Origin: Nocardia sp. XZ_19_385
GTDB lineage: Bacteria > Actinomycetota > Actinomycetes > Mycobacteriales > Mycobacteriaceae
Assembly: GCF_015355755.1 (NCBI RefSeq)
Contig: NZ_JACVEE010000002.1
Location: 930,001 to 994,000 of the forward strand
Direction: 5' to 3'
DNA: 64,000 nucleotides
A model generated the notes under the pieces. The model saw only the letters and a list, made by a program, of their open reading frames with translations. It was not told the origin of the DNA and did not search any database. Of this stretch, positions 34,249-43,311 are shown piece after piece. Numbering within the stretch: position 1 is the stretch's first letter; the number at the start of each line of letters is the position of its first letter. The position numbers and the translations under genes were made by a program.

Positions 34249-34321
34249 ATGAATATAGCTACCCCGCTGTTAGGCGAGGTAAACAAACCGGTGATAGCAC
34301 ACGGTGCGTTCCGTGATCAAA

Positions 34322-34531
34322 TCACTGCGGCCGATCGAACTCGCCGTCCTGCACACCTGCGGTGAATGCGGTCCATTCCGCAGGTGTGAATATCAAAACC
34401 CCACTGTCCGGGTCATTTCCGTTGCGCAGCGCCACGTATCCATCGGCCAGGAGCGCGACCTCGACGCCGTTGCCGGTCGGTCCACCGGTCGCCCGCCAGT
34501 TGGCGCCGGCTAAATCGACGTTCCCCTTCAT
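34322..34531 (-). CDS. DUF397 protein (partner of WhiJ-like regulator)
   Basis: 69 residues with the DUF397 pattern: ANWRATGG, VEVALLADGYVALRNGNDPDSGVLIFTPAEWTAF. Small acidic proteins of this family occur next to WhiJ-type helix-turn-helix proteins in actinomycetes and are thought to modulate them. Its ATG overlaps the stop of the upstream regulator (ATGA at 34528-34531), so translation is coupled. Confidence 0.9.
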   Translation of the reverse strand: MKGNVDLAGANWRATGGPTGNGVEVALLADGYVALRNGNDPDSGVLIFTPAEWTAFTAGVQDGEFDRPQ

Positions 34532-35472
34532 GTCACGAACTCCTTCGCTACCTGCCGCAACAGGTTTCGGCTCGGTTGCACGTCCAGCGACGCGCGCTGC
34601 AGACTTTCGTGCGCCCGCAGGTACCGCTCGACATCGGCCGGGCGCTCCAGATACAGATCGCCGGTGAAACCCTCCACATAGACCACCGGCGGTTCCACCG
34701 GATGTCCCTTGCTGTCGGTCCCGAAGTGCAGGACGGTGAACGGCCCCGTCGCGTCGCCGAGGGGAATTCCGGCCGCGAACGGCAGAATACGCAGCGTCAC
34801 ATTCGGTTTGGTGCTGATATCGGCGAGGTGCCGCAATTGCGCCGCCATCACTTTCACGTCACCGACGACGCGGCGCAGCACCGATTCGTGCAGGACCACG
34901 TCGACCGCCGCGGGCGCGGTTTTCCGGGAGGTCAGGGCTTGACGCTGCTGGCGCAGCTGCACCCGCCGCTCGAGTTCGTCCTCGGAGGCCTCCGGATAGC
35001 CGAGCCGGTTCAGCGCCCGGGCATAGTCGGCGGTCTGCAGCTGGCCCAGGACGAGCTCGGATCGGTAGGAGGTGAGCCGGTGCGCGGACGCCTCCAAACC
35101 CACATAGACATCGAAATTCTCGGGAATCAGATCACCGTAGGCATGCCACCAGCTCTTCACCGCCGCCTGCTGGGCCAGGCCCTTGAGGGCTTCGGCCAGA
35201 TCGCCGGGGATACCGTAGATGCGGCACAGCTCCTGGATGTCGATGGTCCGGATCCGGTCGGCCTGACCTTTTTCCATGCGCTGCAACGTGCTTGCGCCCC
35301 ACTCCATCAACCGGGACGCCTCCGCGATGGTCAGCCCGGCCTGCGTGCGCCAATCGCGCAGATAGCGGCCGAGCTGGCGCCGGGGCAGCGTCGACGACCC
35401 GCCCTCCGCGCTCGCGGACCCGCGGTCGGTATCGCTGTCGGTCGCGGAAACTCTTGCCATACTCGCAGACAC
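34528..35472 (-). CDS. WhiJ-like helix-turn-helix regulator (HTH + DUF5753)
   Basis: 314 residues. Residues 33-90 (LGRYLRDWRTQAGLTIAEASRLMEWGASTLQRMEKGQ) are an XRE-type helix-turn-helix; the remainder (SAHRLTSYRSELVLGQLQTADYARAL ... VYVEGFTGDLYLERPADVERY) matches DUF5753. Such proteins with DUF397 partners influence development and antibiotic production in Streptomyces; in non-sporulating relatives their role is unknown. The GTG start at 35472 has ACGGAG upstream. Confidence 0.9.
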   Translation of the reverse strand: MSASMARVSATDSDTDRGSASAEGGSSTLPRRQLGRYLRDWRTQAGLTIAEASRLMEWGASTLQRMEKGQADRIRTIDIQELCRIYGIPGDLAEALKGLAQQAAVKSWWHAYGDLIPENFDVYVGLEASAHRLTSYRSELVLGQLQTADYARALNRLGYPEASEDELERRVQLRQQRQALTSRKTAPAAVDVVLHESVLRRVVGDVKVMAAQLRHLADISTKPNVTLRILPFAAGIPLGDATGPFTVLHFGTDSKGHPVEPPVVYVEGFTGDLYLERPADVERYLRAHESLQRASLDVQPSRNLLRQVAKEFVT

Positions 35473-35788
35473 GGCACGCTCCGTTCAGTGCTCCGGCTCA
35501 CCCGGTGAAGTACCTGGTCCGCCGCTCGGCTCGGCGCCCGGCACTTCACTTGGGCAATAGGCTCTTTGGGGGCAACAGCACTTCTCATCCAATATGGAGA
35601 ATCTTCCTCTCCCCGATGGACTTCGTGCTGGGAATTCGCGCGAAATCTTCCGGCATCCGGCAAGTCCGTTGCTCGACGCCGCATCCGGTGGTGTGCTGAG
35701 AGTGTGCCCGGAGCCTTCCAGGCCCGGCCCCTCCCCGCTGCGAAAGCTCCGGGCACATCACAGGAATCGCACGCAGGAACGAGGAGTC
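35473..35788. promoter_or_regulatory. Divergent regulatory region with long inverted repeat
   Basis: 316 bases between the WhiJ-like gene and two small rightward genes. It contains perfect 12-base arms TGTGCCCGGAGC (35703-35714) and GCTCCGGGCACA (35746-35757) separated by 31 bases, ending 31 bases before the small gene ATG. An AT-richer stretch around 35575-35600 (CATCCAATATGGAGAATC) may hold promoters. No other gene is supported here. Confidence 0.5.
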
Positions 35789-35959
35789 ATGGCCGTTGAT
35801 GATCGATGCCCGGACCAGTCCCGCCGTGAGCGCTGGATGGTTCCCCCACGACACGCGCGTCGGCACGCTGGGCCGTGGACGATCGAAGCGGTAGAGGTAA
35901 CTGGTGGAATGCCGGTACCCGGCTCCCGGGAAAGGATGGAGGTCGCGCCATGCAATTGA
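35789..35959 (+). CDS. Small basic protein, first of a coupled pair
   Basis: 56 residues starting MAVDDRCPDQSRRERWMVPPRHARRHAGPW. The ATG has GAGGAG five bases upstream, strong evidence for translation. Composition is basic and Pro-rich; no known family recognised. Its end overlaps the next start by 10 bases. It is divergent from the WhiJ/DUF397 pair and may be under its control. Confidence 0.6.
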   Translation: MAVDDRCPDQSRRERWMVPPRHARRHAGPWTIEAVEVTGGMPVPGSRERMEVAPCN

Positions 35960-36156
35960 CCAACCTGAACATGCATGTTGCCGCACTGCTCGCCTGCGGG
36001 ACCGATCCCGGCCCGATGACGACCGAACAGGCGCATGCGGCAATGCAATTGCACCTCGACTGCACCGTGGACCGGTGCCGGGTGCGCCGCCGCGCGCGGG
36101 CGACACTGGTCGAAGCGGGCAAGTGTGTGCTGGACGAGCGGGCGCTGCGAACGTAA
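35950..36156 (+). CDS. Small Cys-containing protein, second of a coupled pair
   Basis: 68 residues beginning MQLTNLNMHVAALLACG, with three further pattern residues CTVDRC and a Cys at GKCVL. GGAGG lies 7-11 bases upstream of the ATG. The central segment PMTTEQAHAAMQLHLDCTVDRCRVRRRARATLVEAG is probably helical. Possibly a regulator-associated small protein, but the family is not recognised. Confidence 0.65.
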   Translation: MQLTNLNMHVAALLACGTDPGPMTTEQAHAAMQLHLDCTVDRCRVRRRARATLVEAGKCVLDERALRT

Positions 36157-36225
36157 GCGGCCCCGCCGAGGGTGGCGCGCGGCCGCGACTGGGGAAGGTC
36201 GCGGCAGCGCGTCCCGTCGTCCCGG

Positions 36226-37164
36226 CTAGTGCCAGGAGTGATCGGTGAGTGGAGTGCGCGGGCCGAATTTGGGTTTGTGCGCGAAGCCGCTGATCTCCAG
36301 CAGGCGGACCGCCCGATACCGGTGCGGGCGAAGGGGTTCCAAGTAGTCGACCATCTCGTCGTCCTCGATCGGGCGGCCGAGCAGGGTCCAGCCCACGATC
36401 GCGGCGAGGTGGAAATCGCCCACCGAGAGGGCGTCCGCGTCACCGAAGGCGCGCTGGCCGATTTCGGCGGCGGTCCAGATACCGATGCCCGGGATGGTGC
36501 GCAGCAGGCGCGCGGCTTCGGCAGGGTCCTGAATCGCGGTGCGCTCCAATGATTCCGCGAGCCGGGCGGCGCGGACGATGGTCTGGGAGCGTTGCGGGCC
36601 GACATTAGCGCGGTGGTAGGTCCACGAGGGGATCCGCCGCCAGGTGTCGGCATCCGGGGGCAGGGTGAGGCCGGCCGGGGCGGGGCCGGGTGCCGGCGTA
36701 CCGAATCTCCGGACCAGGCTGCGCCACGAGGCGAACGCGGATTGGGTATGCACCTTCTGTTCCAGGACGGCGGGCACGAGCGCCTCGAAGACCAAGCCGG
36801 TGCGCAGCATGCGCAGGCCGGGGAAGCGGCGGTGCGCCTCGACCAGCTTCGGGTGGTCCGGGGTGAAAGCGGAGACGTCCTCGTCGAGGCAGAGCATGTG
36901 CTCGAGCCGGTCCAAGAATTCGGCGGCGCCCGGACCCCAGGCGCGGGCCCGCACCGAATGCCGATCGGATTGGGCGAGGCGATAGGTCACCGGGCCGGAC
37001 GGCATCCGCGAGGCATGCCAGTGCGTGCCGTCCGCGGCATCGATGTGGCAAGGATCACCCATGCCCCGGCGCAAGGGGGCAATAGTGTGGGCGAGATCGA
37101 CCGGGCGGTCCGAGGTCACCGTCCGGACCAGGCCGGATTCGGCAACAGCCGCCTGTTCACGCAC
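36226..37164 (-). CDS. AlkA-like DNA-3-methyladenine glycosylase
   Basis: 312 residues. The HhH-GPD core is visible as LLRTIPGIGIWTAAEIGQRAFGDADALSVGDFHLAAIVG, with the catalytic Asp in GDFHLA. This belongs to the AlkA/DNA-3-methyladenine glycosylase 2 superfamily, which removes alkylated purines by base excision. The N-terminal 120 residues differ from E. coli AlkA. Lacks Cys ligands for a [4Fe-4S] loop. Start ATG at 37164. Confidence 0.85.
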   Translation of the reverse strand: MREQAAVAESGLVRTVTSDRPVDLAHTIAPLRRGMGDPCHIDAADGTHWHASRMPSGPVTYRLAQSDRHSVRARAWGPGAAEFLDRLEHMLCLDEDVSAFTPDHPKLVEAHRRFPGLRMLRTGLVFEALVPAVLEQKVHTQSAFASWRSLVRRFGTPAPGPAPAGLTLPPDADTWRRIPSWTYHRANVGPQRSQTIVRAARLAESLERTAIQDPAEAARLLRTIPGIGIWTAAEIGQRAFGDADALSVGDFHLAAIVGWTLLGRPIEDDEMVDYLEPLRPHRYRAVRLLEISGFAHKPKFGPRTPLTDHSWH

Positions 37165-37287
37165 CGCACCATTCTGCCCGTCGCGCGCCGCGATATCCGC
37201 ACCGGGCTAACAGGAGAATTGCCGGTGGCGATAACGATCTTGTTCCGCAAAGCTTTTGCCAGTCGTCACGCTCGGAGGAAATATTTC

Positions 37288-37392
37288 ATGGTCACCAACC
37301 TGCTCAACGCGCTGCTCAATTTCTGGGGCGCCATTTCCCCCGGCAGCTCGGGCTACTCCATCCCGCCCGGCACCCTGCCCTTCGGCAGCTGA
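37288..37392 (+). CDS. 34-residue microprotein
   Basis: MVTNLLNALLNFWGAISPG begins a 34-residue ORF with a strong ribosome site CGGAGGAAAT nine bases upstream. The first half is hydrophobic and amphipathic; the second is Gly/Ser/Pro-rich (YSIPPGTLPFGS). It lies alone between two leftward genes, with its own terminator hairpin. Function unknown; a membrane-active or regulatory peptide is possible. Confidence 0.6.
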   Translation: MVTNLLNALLNFWGAISPGSSGYSIPPGTLPFGS

Positions 37393-37401
37393 AGGTCGCG
37401 T

Positions 37402-37428
37402 GAGCTCGCCGCTGCGTGCGGCGAGCTC
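37402..37428. terminator. Hairpin after the microprotein gene
   Basis: GAGCTCGCCGC-TGCGT-GCGGCGAGCTC is a perfect 11-pair hairpin, 10 bases past the microprotein stop; it touches the stop of the convergent dehydrogenase gene and may serve both. Confidence 0.7.
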
Positions 37429-40282
37429 AGTCGTCCAGCAGGTACTGGGCCAAGTGCACGCCCTTACGTCCCGCCAGTTGCTCGGCTTGGGTACGGCACG
37501 AGAAGCCGTCGGCGAGCAGCGTCGCATCCTGCTCCTCGCGTAGGGCAGGCAGCAGGCCGTTCTCGGCGACCTGCACCGAAACGTCGTAGTGCCCCTGCTG
37601 CATGCCGAAATTGCCTGCGAGACCGCAGCATCCGGCGATCTCCCGCACTCGCACGCCCATCCTGGCCAGTAGTTGCCGGTCGGCGTCGAAGCCCAGCACG
37701 GCGTGCTGATGGCAGTGCGGCTGCACCACCACCTCCGCACCCTCTTTGCGCGCGGGCCGCCAGTTGGGTTGTGCCGCAAGAAACTCCGCGAGGGTACGGA
37801 CGGCTGCGGCGGTCCGCGCCGCACGCGGGTCGTCGGGCAGCAGCTCCGGTAGATCGGCCCGCAGCACCGCGGTGCAGGACGGCTCCAAGCCGACCACGAT
37901 CCCGCCCCCTCGCACGTGCTCGTCGAGCTCGTCCAACGTTGCTCGCAACCGCGCTCGCGCCGCATCCAGCTGGCCCGTACTTATCCACGTCAGTCCACAG
38001 CACACCCGGCGCTGTGGAATTCGGACCCGATAGCCGAGCGATCGCAGCAATCGAATTGCCGTAAGTGCGATTTCGGGGTCGAAAGCATTGGTGAAGGTGT
38101 CGATCCAGAGCAGGACTTCCGGTTGTTCCACGGATTCGGAACCGGAGGCCTCGATCACCCGCGCGTGCCACCGGCGTTTGCGCAGTAGGCGGCGGTTTGC
38201 GGGATCTAGGACCTCCGGGGCCCAGCTACTTTCGCGCAGTTGGCGTCGCAGGCTGCGGTCTGCGAGACGGGGGACTGCGCGCCGGGGGTCGATTCCCGCG
38301 GCGCGCAGACCGATTCGGCGGAGCCATTCGATGTTCGCCGCGGCGTTGGCGGTGCGCGGCATCCGGGTTGCCAGGGCGAGCCAGCGGGGGAGCCAGCCGA
38401 GGGTGTAGTGGTCGACGGGGCGGAGGCGACGGCGGTACCGGCGGTGCAGGGCTTCGGATTTGTAGGTGGCGAGGTCAACGCCGGCGGGGCAGTCGGAGCG
38501 ACAGGCCTTGCAGGACAAGCAAAGGTCGAGGGATTCGGCGACGGCGGGGGAGTCCCACGGGAGGGCGCCGCGGACAACCTCTTGGAGGACGCGGGCCCGG
38601 CCGCGGGTGCTGTCCTTTTCGTCGGCGGTCGCGAGATAGGACGGGCACATGAAGCCGCCGGAGGGGCCGGTGTCGGCTCGGCACTTTCCGACGCCGACAC
38701 AGCGGTGGACGGCGGTGGCGAGGTCGCCGTCGTCGTGCGGGAAAGCGAAACCGTTGGTGGCGGCGACTATTGGTAGCGCCGTAGCTCGCAGGTCGGTGTC
38801 GATCGGCTGGGGATTCACCAGGACACCGGGGTTGAGGACGTGATCCGGGTCGAAAAGTGCTTTGTACTCCGCGAATACGTCGAGGACTGCTCGGGAGTAC
38901 ATGATCGGCAGGAGTTCTGATCGGGCGCGGCCGTCACCGTGTTCGCCGGAGAGGGAGCCACCGTAGCGGACCACCAGTTCGGCGGCATCGAAAAGAAATG
39001 CCCGGAAGCGTTGTGGCGCATCTTTGATCGGCAGATCCAGGCGCACGTGGATACAGCCGTCACCGATGTGGCCGTAGAGCAGGCCGTCGACGTCGTGGTC
39101 GCGGGTGAGGTCGGCGAAGTCGCGCAGGTACGCGCCGAGGTGCTCGGGCGGGACCGCGGCGTCTTCCCAGCCAGGCCAAGCCGGTTTCCCGTCGGGTGTC
39201 CGACCGGCCAGACCGGCGCCGTCGGCTCGGATACGCCAAAGTGCCGCTGCTTCAGCAGGTTCGGTGACGATACGAGCGTCGAGCGCGCTGGCGGTTTTGC
39301 ACAGGCCCACGGCGGCGTCCCACGCTCCTTGGGGACTGTCACCCGCGGTTTCCACGAACAGCCACCCGCCGCCGCGCGGTAGCTCCGGGACTGTCCCCCG
39401 GTGTGCACGCACGATATCGACCAGACGCGAATCGATTCCTTCGACAGCGATCGGGGTGCAGCGCATAACGGCCGCGACATCGTCTGCGGCGCTGGCCATG
39501 TCGTCGTAACCGAGCACTGTCAGTACGGTCGCCTCGGGCAGGGCAACCAAGTCGACGGTGGCATCGAGGAGTAGTCCACAGGTGCCCTCGGTACCGACGA
39601 ACGCTTTCGCTACCGCCGAACCACGTTCCGGCAGCAGATGTTCCAGCCCGTACCCGGAGGCTTGCCGGTCGAACCGTCCGAGATCGGTCCGCAGCACGGC
39701 GAGGTTCGCCCTGGTGAATTCCGGCAGCCCTGGCACGACAGCCAGGTCGTTGCCCAGGCTCCGCTCGACCCCGTGCCCGTCGAGTATCCGCAGTTCCCGC
39801 ACGTTGTCCGAGGTCCGCCCCCAGGCCACGGCCCGCGGTCCGCAGGCATTGTTCCCGATCATCCCCCCGAGCGTGCACCGATCCTGCGTCGACGGATCCG
39901 GTCCGAATCGCAACCCGTGCCCCCGCGCCTGCCGCTGCAACTCCGACAGCACCACCCCGGGTTGCACCCGCGCCACCCGCTGTTCCAGATCCAGCTCCAG
40001 CACCTGATTCATGTACCGGCTGAAATCCAGCACGATCCCTTCCCCGATCGCATTGCCGGCCACCGAGGTCCCGCCCCCACGCGCCGTCACCGAAAGCCCA
40101 TTACCCCTGGCGAATTCGAGCACCCCCGCCACGTCTTCATCGCCGCGCGGAAAGACGACCGCCGCAGGCAGCACCCGATAGTTCGAGGCGTCGGACGAGT
40201 ACTCCGCACGTCGCCGCGGCGACAGATCGACCGCGCAGCTGACCCGCTCGCGCAACGCCTCCACCACCCGATCCTCGCTCAC
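37427..40282 (-). CDS. FAD-linked D-2-hydroxyacid dehydrogenase fused to Fe-S/CCG domains (YdiJ-like)
   Basis: 951 residues. Order: FAD-binding PCMH domain (about 40-210, ARGGGTSVAGNAIG, FGPDPSTQDRCTLGGMIGNNACGPRA), FAD-oxidase C domain to about 480, then two Cys-rich ferredoxin-like sites (CVGVGKCRADTG... and LCLSCKACRSDCPAGVD), and two CCG-type blocks (VCCGLTWIS, GCCGLAGNFG). This is the GlcD-GlpC-type fusion seen in YdiJ and related D-2-hydroxyglutarate/D-lactate dehydrogenases, which feed electrons to the respiratory chain. Exact substrate is unproven. Confidence 0.9.
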   Translation of the reverse strand: MSEDRVVEALRERVSCAVDLSPRRRAEYSSDASNYRVLPAAVVFPRGDEDVAGVLEFARGNGLSVTARGGGTSVAGNAIGEGIVLDFSRYMNQVLELDLEQRVARVQPGVVLSELQRQARGHGLRFGPDPSTQDRCTLGGMIGNNACGPRAVAWGRTSDNVRELRILDGHGVERSLGNDLAVVPGLPEFTRANLAVLRTDLGRFDRQASGYGLEHLLPERGSAVAKAFVGTEGTCGLLLDATVDLVALPEATVLTVLGYDDMASAADDVAAVMRCTPIAVEGIDSRLVDIVRAHRGTVPELPRGGGWLFVETAGDSPQGAWDAAVGLCKTASALDARIVTEPAEAAALWRIRADGAGLAGRTPDGKPAWPGWEDAAVPPEHLGAYLRDFADLTRDHDVDGLLYGHIGDGCIHVRLDLPIKDAPQRFRAFLFDAAELVVRYGGSLSGEHGDGRARSELLPIMYSRAVLDVFAEYKALFDPDHVLNPGVLVNPQPIDTDLRATALPIVAATNGFAFPHDDGDLATAVHRCVGVGKCRADTGPSGGFMCPSYLATADEKDSTRGRARVLQEVVRGALPWDSPAVAESLDLCLSCKACRSDCPAGVDLATYKSEALHRRYRRRLRPVDHYTLGWLPRWLALATRMPRTANAAANIEWLRRIGLRAAGIDPRRAVPRLADRSLRRQLRESSWAPEVLDPANRRLLRKRRWHARVIEASGSESVEQPEVLLWIDTFTNAFDPEIALTAIRLLRSLGYRVRIPQRRVCCGLTWISTGQLDAARARLRATLDELDEHVRGGGIVVGLEPSCTAVLRADLPELLPDDPRAARTAAAVRTLAEFLAAQPNWRPARKEGAEVVVQPHCHQHAVLGFDADRQLLARMGVRVREIAGCCGLAGNFGMQQGHYDVSVQVAENGLLPALREEQDATLLADGFSCRTQAEQLAGRKGVHLAQYLLDD

Positions 40283-40509
40283 CCCGCCAGCCTATGCCCG
40301 CGCCTGAACACCCCGGGGCACCTGCGCGTCACCGGGGGTATGGCGGCAGCCGTCGTGAGTGGTAGCGGCAGAGCCTCCCTTGGTTTTCGAGGCGGCGTTA
40401 GGTTCGGAAGGACGGTGTGGCCGGGGAATGGCTTGATCTGAACAAATGTTGAGGTTCTAGTGTCGGGGGTACCGGCTTGAATGGGCTGGGAGTGAGAGGG
40501 AGTGCGAGC

Positions 40510-42390
40510 GTGAATATCGAATCGGTGGCGTACAGCCAGATGTATCGGCGGATGAACGCGCCCGATGAGCAGCGTCCGTTCAGCATGGCGACGGCCAAGC
40601 GGATCCTGCGGTTCGCGCAGCCGCATCGGGCGCGGATCGCGGTGTTCCTGGTGTTCAGCGTGGTGTCGGCGTTGCTGGCGGTGGCCACTCCGGTGCTGGC
40701 CGGGCGGGTCGTCAACAACATTGTCGGCGGCGCGGCGGCGCGGGTGGTCGTCATCCTCGCGCTGGTCATCGGTGTGATCGCGCTCCTCGATGCCGCGCTC
40801 GGGGTCGGTACGCGGTGGTTGTCGTCGCGGATCGGTGAGGGCTTGATCCTGGATCTGCGTACCGCGGTGTTCGACCATGTGCAGAAGATGCCGATCGCGT
40901 TCTTCACCCGGACTCGCACAGGTGCGCTGGTCAGCCGCTTGAACAATGATGTGATCGGGGCGCAGCGGGCGTTCAGCGACACCCTGTCCGGCGTGGTCGC
41001 GAACCTGGTGACGCTGCTGCTCACACTCGGCGTGATGCTCACCATTTCGTGGCGGATCACCCTGCTCGCGCTGGTGCTGCTGCCGGTGTTCGTGATCCCG
41101 GCCCGGCGGATGGGCAATCGGCTCGCCACGCTGCAGCGGGAGGCGGCGAAGCTGAACGCGGCGATGAGTACGCAGATGACGGAGCGGTTCTCCGCGCCGG
41201 GCGCCACCCTGGTGAAGCTGTTCGGCCGGCCGGTGCAGGAATCGGATGAGTTCGCGCTGCGGGCGCGCCGGGTCCGCGATATCGGGGTGCGCACGGCGAT
41301 GCTGCAGACGGTATTCGTCACCTCGCTCACCTTGGTGTCGGCGCTGGCACTCGCCCTGGTCTACGGCCTCGGTGGCTGGTACGCCCTGCGCGGGCAGTTG
41401 GATGCCGGTGCGGTCGTTGCCCTTTCACTGCTGCTGACCAGGCTGTACACCCCGCTGACCGCGCTGGCCAGCGCCCGCATGGAGATCATGGCCGCGCTGG
41501 TGAGCTTCGAGCGGGTCTTCGAGGTGCTGGATCTGAAGCCGTTGATCGAGGACGCGCCCGGTGCGGTGCCGGTGCCCGCGGGTCCGGTCGCGGTGGAGTT
41601 GGACGGCGTCACCTTCGGCTACCCGTCCGCCGACAAGGTATCGCTGGCCTCGCTGGAAGAAGTCGCTACGCTGGACACCCGGGGTGGGGTGGATGTGCTC
41701 CACAATGTGTCGCTGCGAGCCGAGCCCGGCCAGCTGGTCGCATTGGTCGGTTCCTCGGGAGCCGGTAAATCGACTGTGGCCCAACTGGTTTCCCGGCTCT
41801 ACGACGTGGACAGCGGCGCGGTGCGCCTGAACGGCACCGATGTGCGGGAGCTGAGCACCGAGTCGTTGCGCGACACCGTCGGCCTGGTCACCCAGGACGG
41901 CCATCTCTTCCACGATTCGATCCGCTCGAACCTGCTGCTGGCCCGCCCGGAAGCCACCGAAGCGCAGCTGTGGGATGCCCTGGAGCGCGCCCGCCTGGGC
42001 GACCTGGTGGCCTCGTTGCAGGACGGCCTGGACACCGTGGTCGGCGAACGCGGCTACCGCCTCTCCGGCGGCGAACGCCAACGTCTCACCATCGCCCGCC
42101 TGCTGCTCAAGCAGCCCCGGGTGGTCATCCTCGACGAGGCCACCGCCTCCCTGGATTCCACCTCGGAAGCCGCTGTCCAGGAAGCGCTTTCCGAAGCGCT
42201 CGAAGGCCGCACCGCCCTGGTGATCGCGCACCGCCTCTCCACCATCCGCGCCGCCGACCTCATCCTCGTCCTGGAAGACGGCCGCATCATGGAACGCGGC
42301 ACCCACACCCAGCTCCTGGCCGCCGAAGGCCGCTACGCCGAGCTGTACCGCACCCAATTCGCCGACGACACAGTCGAAGTCGCCGCCTGA
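40510..42390 (+). CDS. ABC transporter, fused permease-ATPase exporter (type IV)
   Basis: About 626 residues. Six transmembrane segments (60-340) precede an ATPase domain with Walker A VGSSGAGKST, signature LSGGERQR and Walker B VVILDEAT, with a conserved H-loop (IAHRLST). An unusual insertion of about 20 residues (LASLEEVATLDTRGGVDVLH) sits between the first strand and Walker A. Exports hydrophobic compounds or lipids as a dimer. The GTG at 40510 is supported by GAGAGGGAG 8 bases upstream. Confidence 0.9.
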   Translation: MNIESVAYSQMYRRMNAPDEQRPFSMATAKRILRFAQPHRARIAVFLVFSVVSALLAVATPVLAGRVVNNIVGGAAARVVVILALVIGVIALLDAALGVGTRWLSSRIGEGLILDLRTAVFDHVQKMPIAFFTRTRTGALVSRLNNDVIGAQRAFSDTLSGVVANLVTLLLTLGVMLTISWRITLLALVLLPVFVIPARRMGNRLATLQREAAKLNAAMSTQMTERFSAPGATLVKLFGRPVQESDEFALRARRVRDIGVRTAMLQTVFVTSLTLVSALALALVYGLGGWYALRGQLDAGAVVALSLLLTRLYTPLTALASARMEIMAALVSFERVFEVLDLKPLIEDAPGAVPVPAGPVAVELDGVTFGYPSADKVSLASLEEVATLDTRGGVDVLHNVSLRAEPGQLVALVGSSGAGKSTVAQLVSRLYDVDSGAVRLNGTDVRELSTESLRDTVGLVTQDGHLFHDSIRSNLLLARPEATEAQLWDALERARLGDLVASLQDGLDTVVGERGYRLSGGERQRLTIARLLLKQPRVVILDEATASLDSTSEAAVQEALSEALEGRTALVIAHRLSTIRAADLILVLEDGRIMERGTHTQLLAAEGRYAELYRTQFADDTVEVAA

Positions 42391-42454
42391 CCAAATCCGC
42401 AGTTCCACGACCCCACCCGTGCCACCGCACAGGTGGGGCGCGGCTGTCGGCGAC

Positions 42455-43186
42455 TCAGGCGTTGCGGCGGGGGTCGAGCCCGTCGAGGAGCCGCTCCAGC
42501 CCATAGGTGAACTTGCGGGTGCGGACTTCGGCCGGGTCCTGGTTCCAGCTTTCGGTGGCGAGATCGGCGGTGAGGCGGGGGAATTCGGCGGCGGCCTGTT
42601 CGACGGCGGGGCGCAGCCCGGCCACCAATTCGGCTTCGGTCTGGCCGGACCGGGCGATGGTGGTGAGCCAGGCGGCTTCGCTGACGCTGCCGCCGACGAC
42701 GTAGGAGCTCAGTGCGCTGATGGCGTCGCCGACTTCATCAGCGGCGAAACCGCCGGCTTGGAACAGGGCGATCATGCGGTCGGTCATCCGAGTGACGTTG
42801 GGGCCCAGGTGTGACAGACCGACCTGACTCAGGGTGATGGCCATCCAGGGGTGACGCAGGATCATGGCGCGCATGTTGCCAGCGAATTGGACGGTGGCGG
42901 TGCGCCATTCGGCTGGGGAGTCGATGCCCGGGATGGCGATCTCGCCGTAGACCTCGTCCACCACCAGTTCGATCAGTTCGTCGCGGTTGGCGACATGGCG
43001 GTACAGGGACGTGGCCCCGGCGTTGAGGCGGGCACCGAGCTGGCGCATGGTCAGGGCATCCATGCCCTCGGCGTCCAGCAGGGCGATGGCCTCCGCGACG
43101 ATGTGCTCGCGGGTGAGCGCGGGTTGATCCCGGCCTTTGCGCGGGCGCGTCCACACCGATCCGACCTGCGGCTTCTCGCTGGGCAT
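42455..43186 (-). CDS. TetR-family repressor of the adjacent efflux gene
   Basis: 243 residues. Helix-turn-helix at 20-70 (REHIVAEAIALLDAEGMDALTMRQLGARLNAGATSLYRHVANRDEL) is TetR/AcrR-type with a TetR_C-like C-terminal domain. Start ATG 43186 with GGAAG upstream. Divergent from a DHA2 multidrug exporter, with palindromic sites between, so it very likely represses that exporter and itself. Confidence 0.9.
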   Translation of the reverse strand: MPSEKPQVGSVWTRPRKGRDQPALTREHIVAEAIALLDAEGMDALTMRQLGARLNAGATSLYRHVANRDELIELVVDEVYGEIAIPGIDSPAEWRTATVQFAGNMRAMILRHPWMAITLSQVGLSHLGPNVTRMTDRMIALFQAGGFAADEVGDAISALSSYVVGGSVSEAAWLTTIARSGQTEAELVAGLRPAVEQAAAEFPRLTADLATESWNQDPAEVRTRKFTYGLERLLDGLDPRRNA

Positions 43187-43223
43187 AAGGCTTCCTTTCG
43201 TTTCCGCCAGCCTAGCGCACCAT

Positions 43224-43278
43224 GTTCGCACTTGCGAACGCCATGAATTGATGCGTACAGTGTTCGCAACACGCAAAC
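43224..43278. promoter_or_regulatory. Operator region for TetR/MFS pair
   Basis: GTTCGCA-CT-TGCGAAC at 43224-43239 is a perfect 16-base inverted repeat; a related half-site, GTTCGCAACACGCAAAC, lies at 43262-43278. Two related sites between a TetR gene and a divergent efflux gene are typical of dimer-pair binding. Confidence 0.65.
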
Positions 43279-43311
43279 AGCGTACGCAACACAGCGAGAG
43301 AAGAGTTTCCG

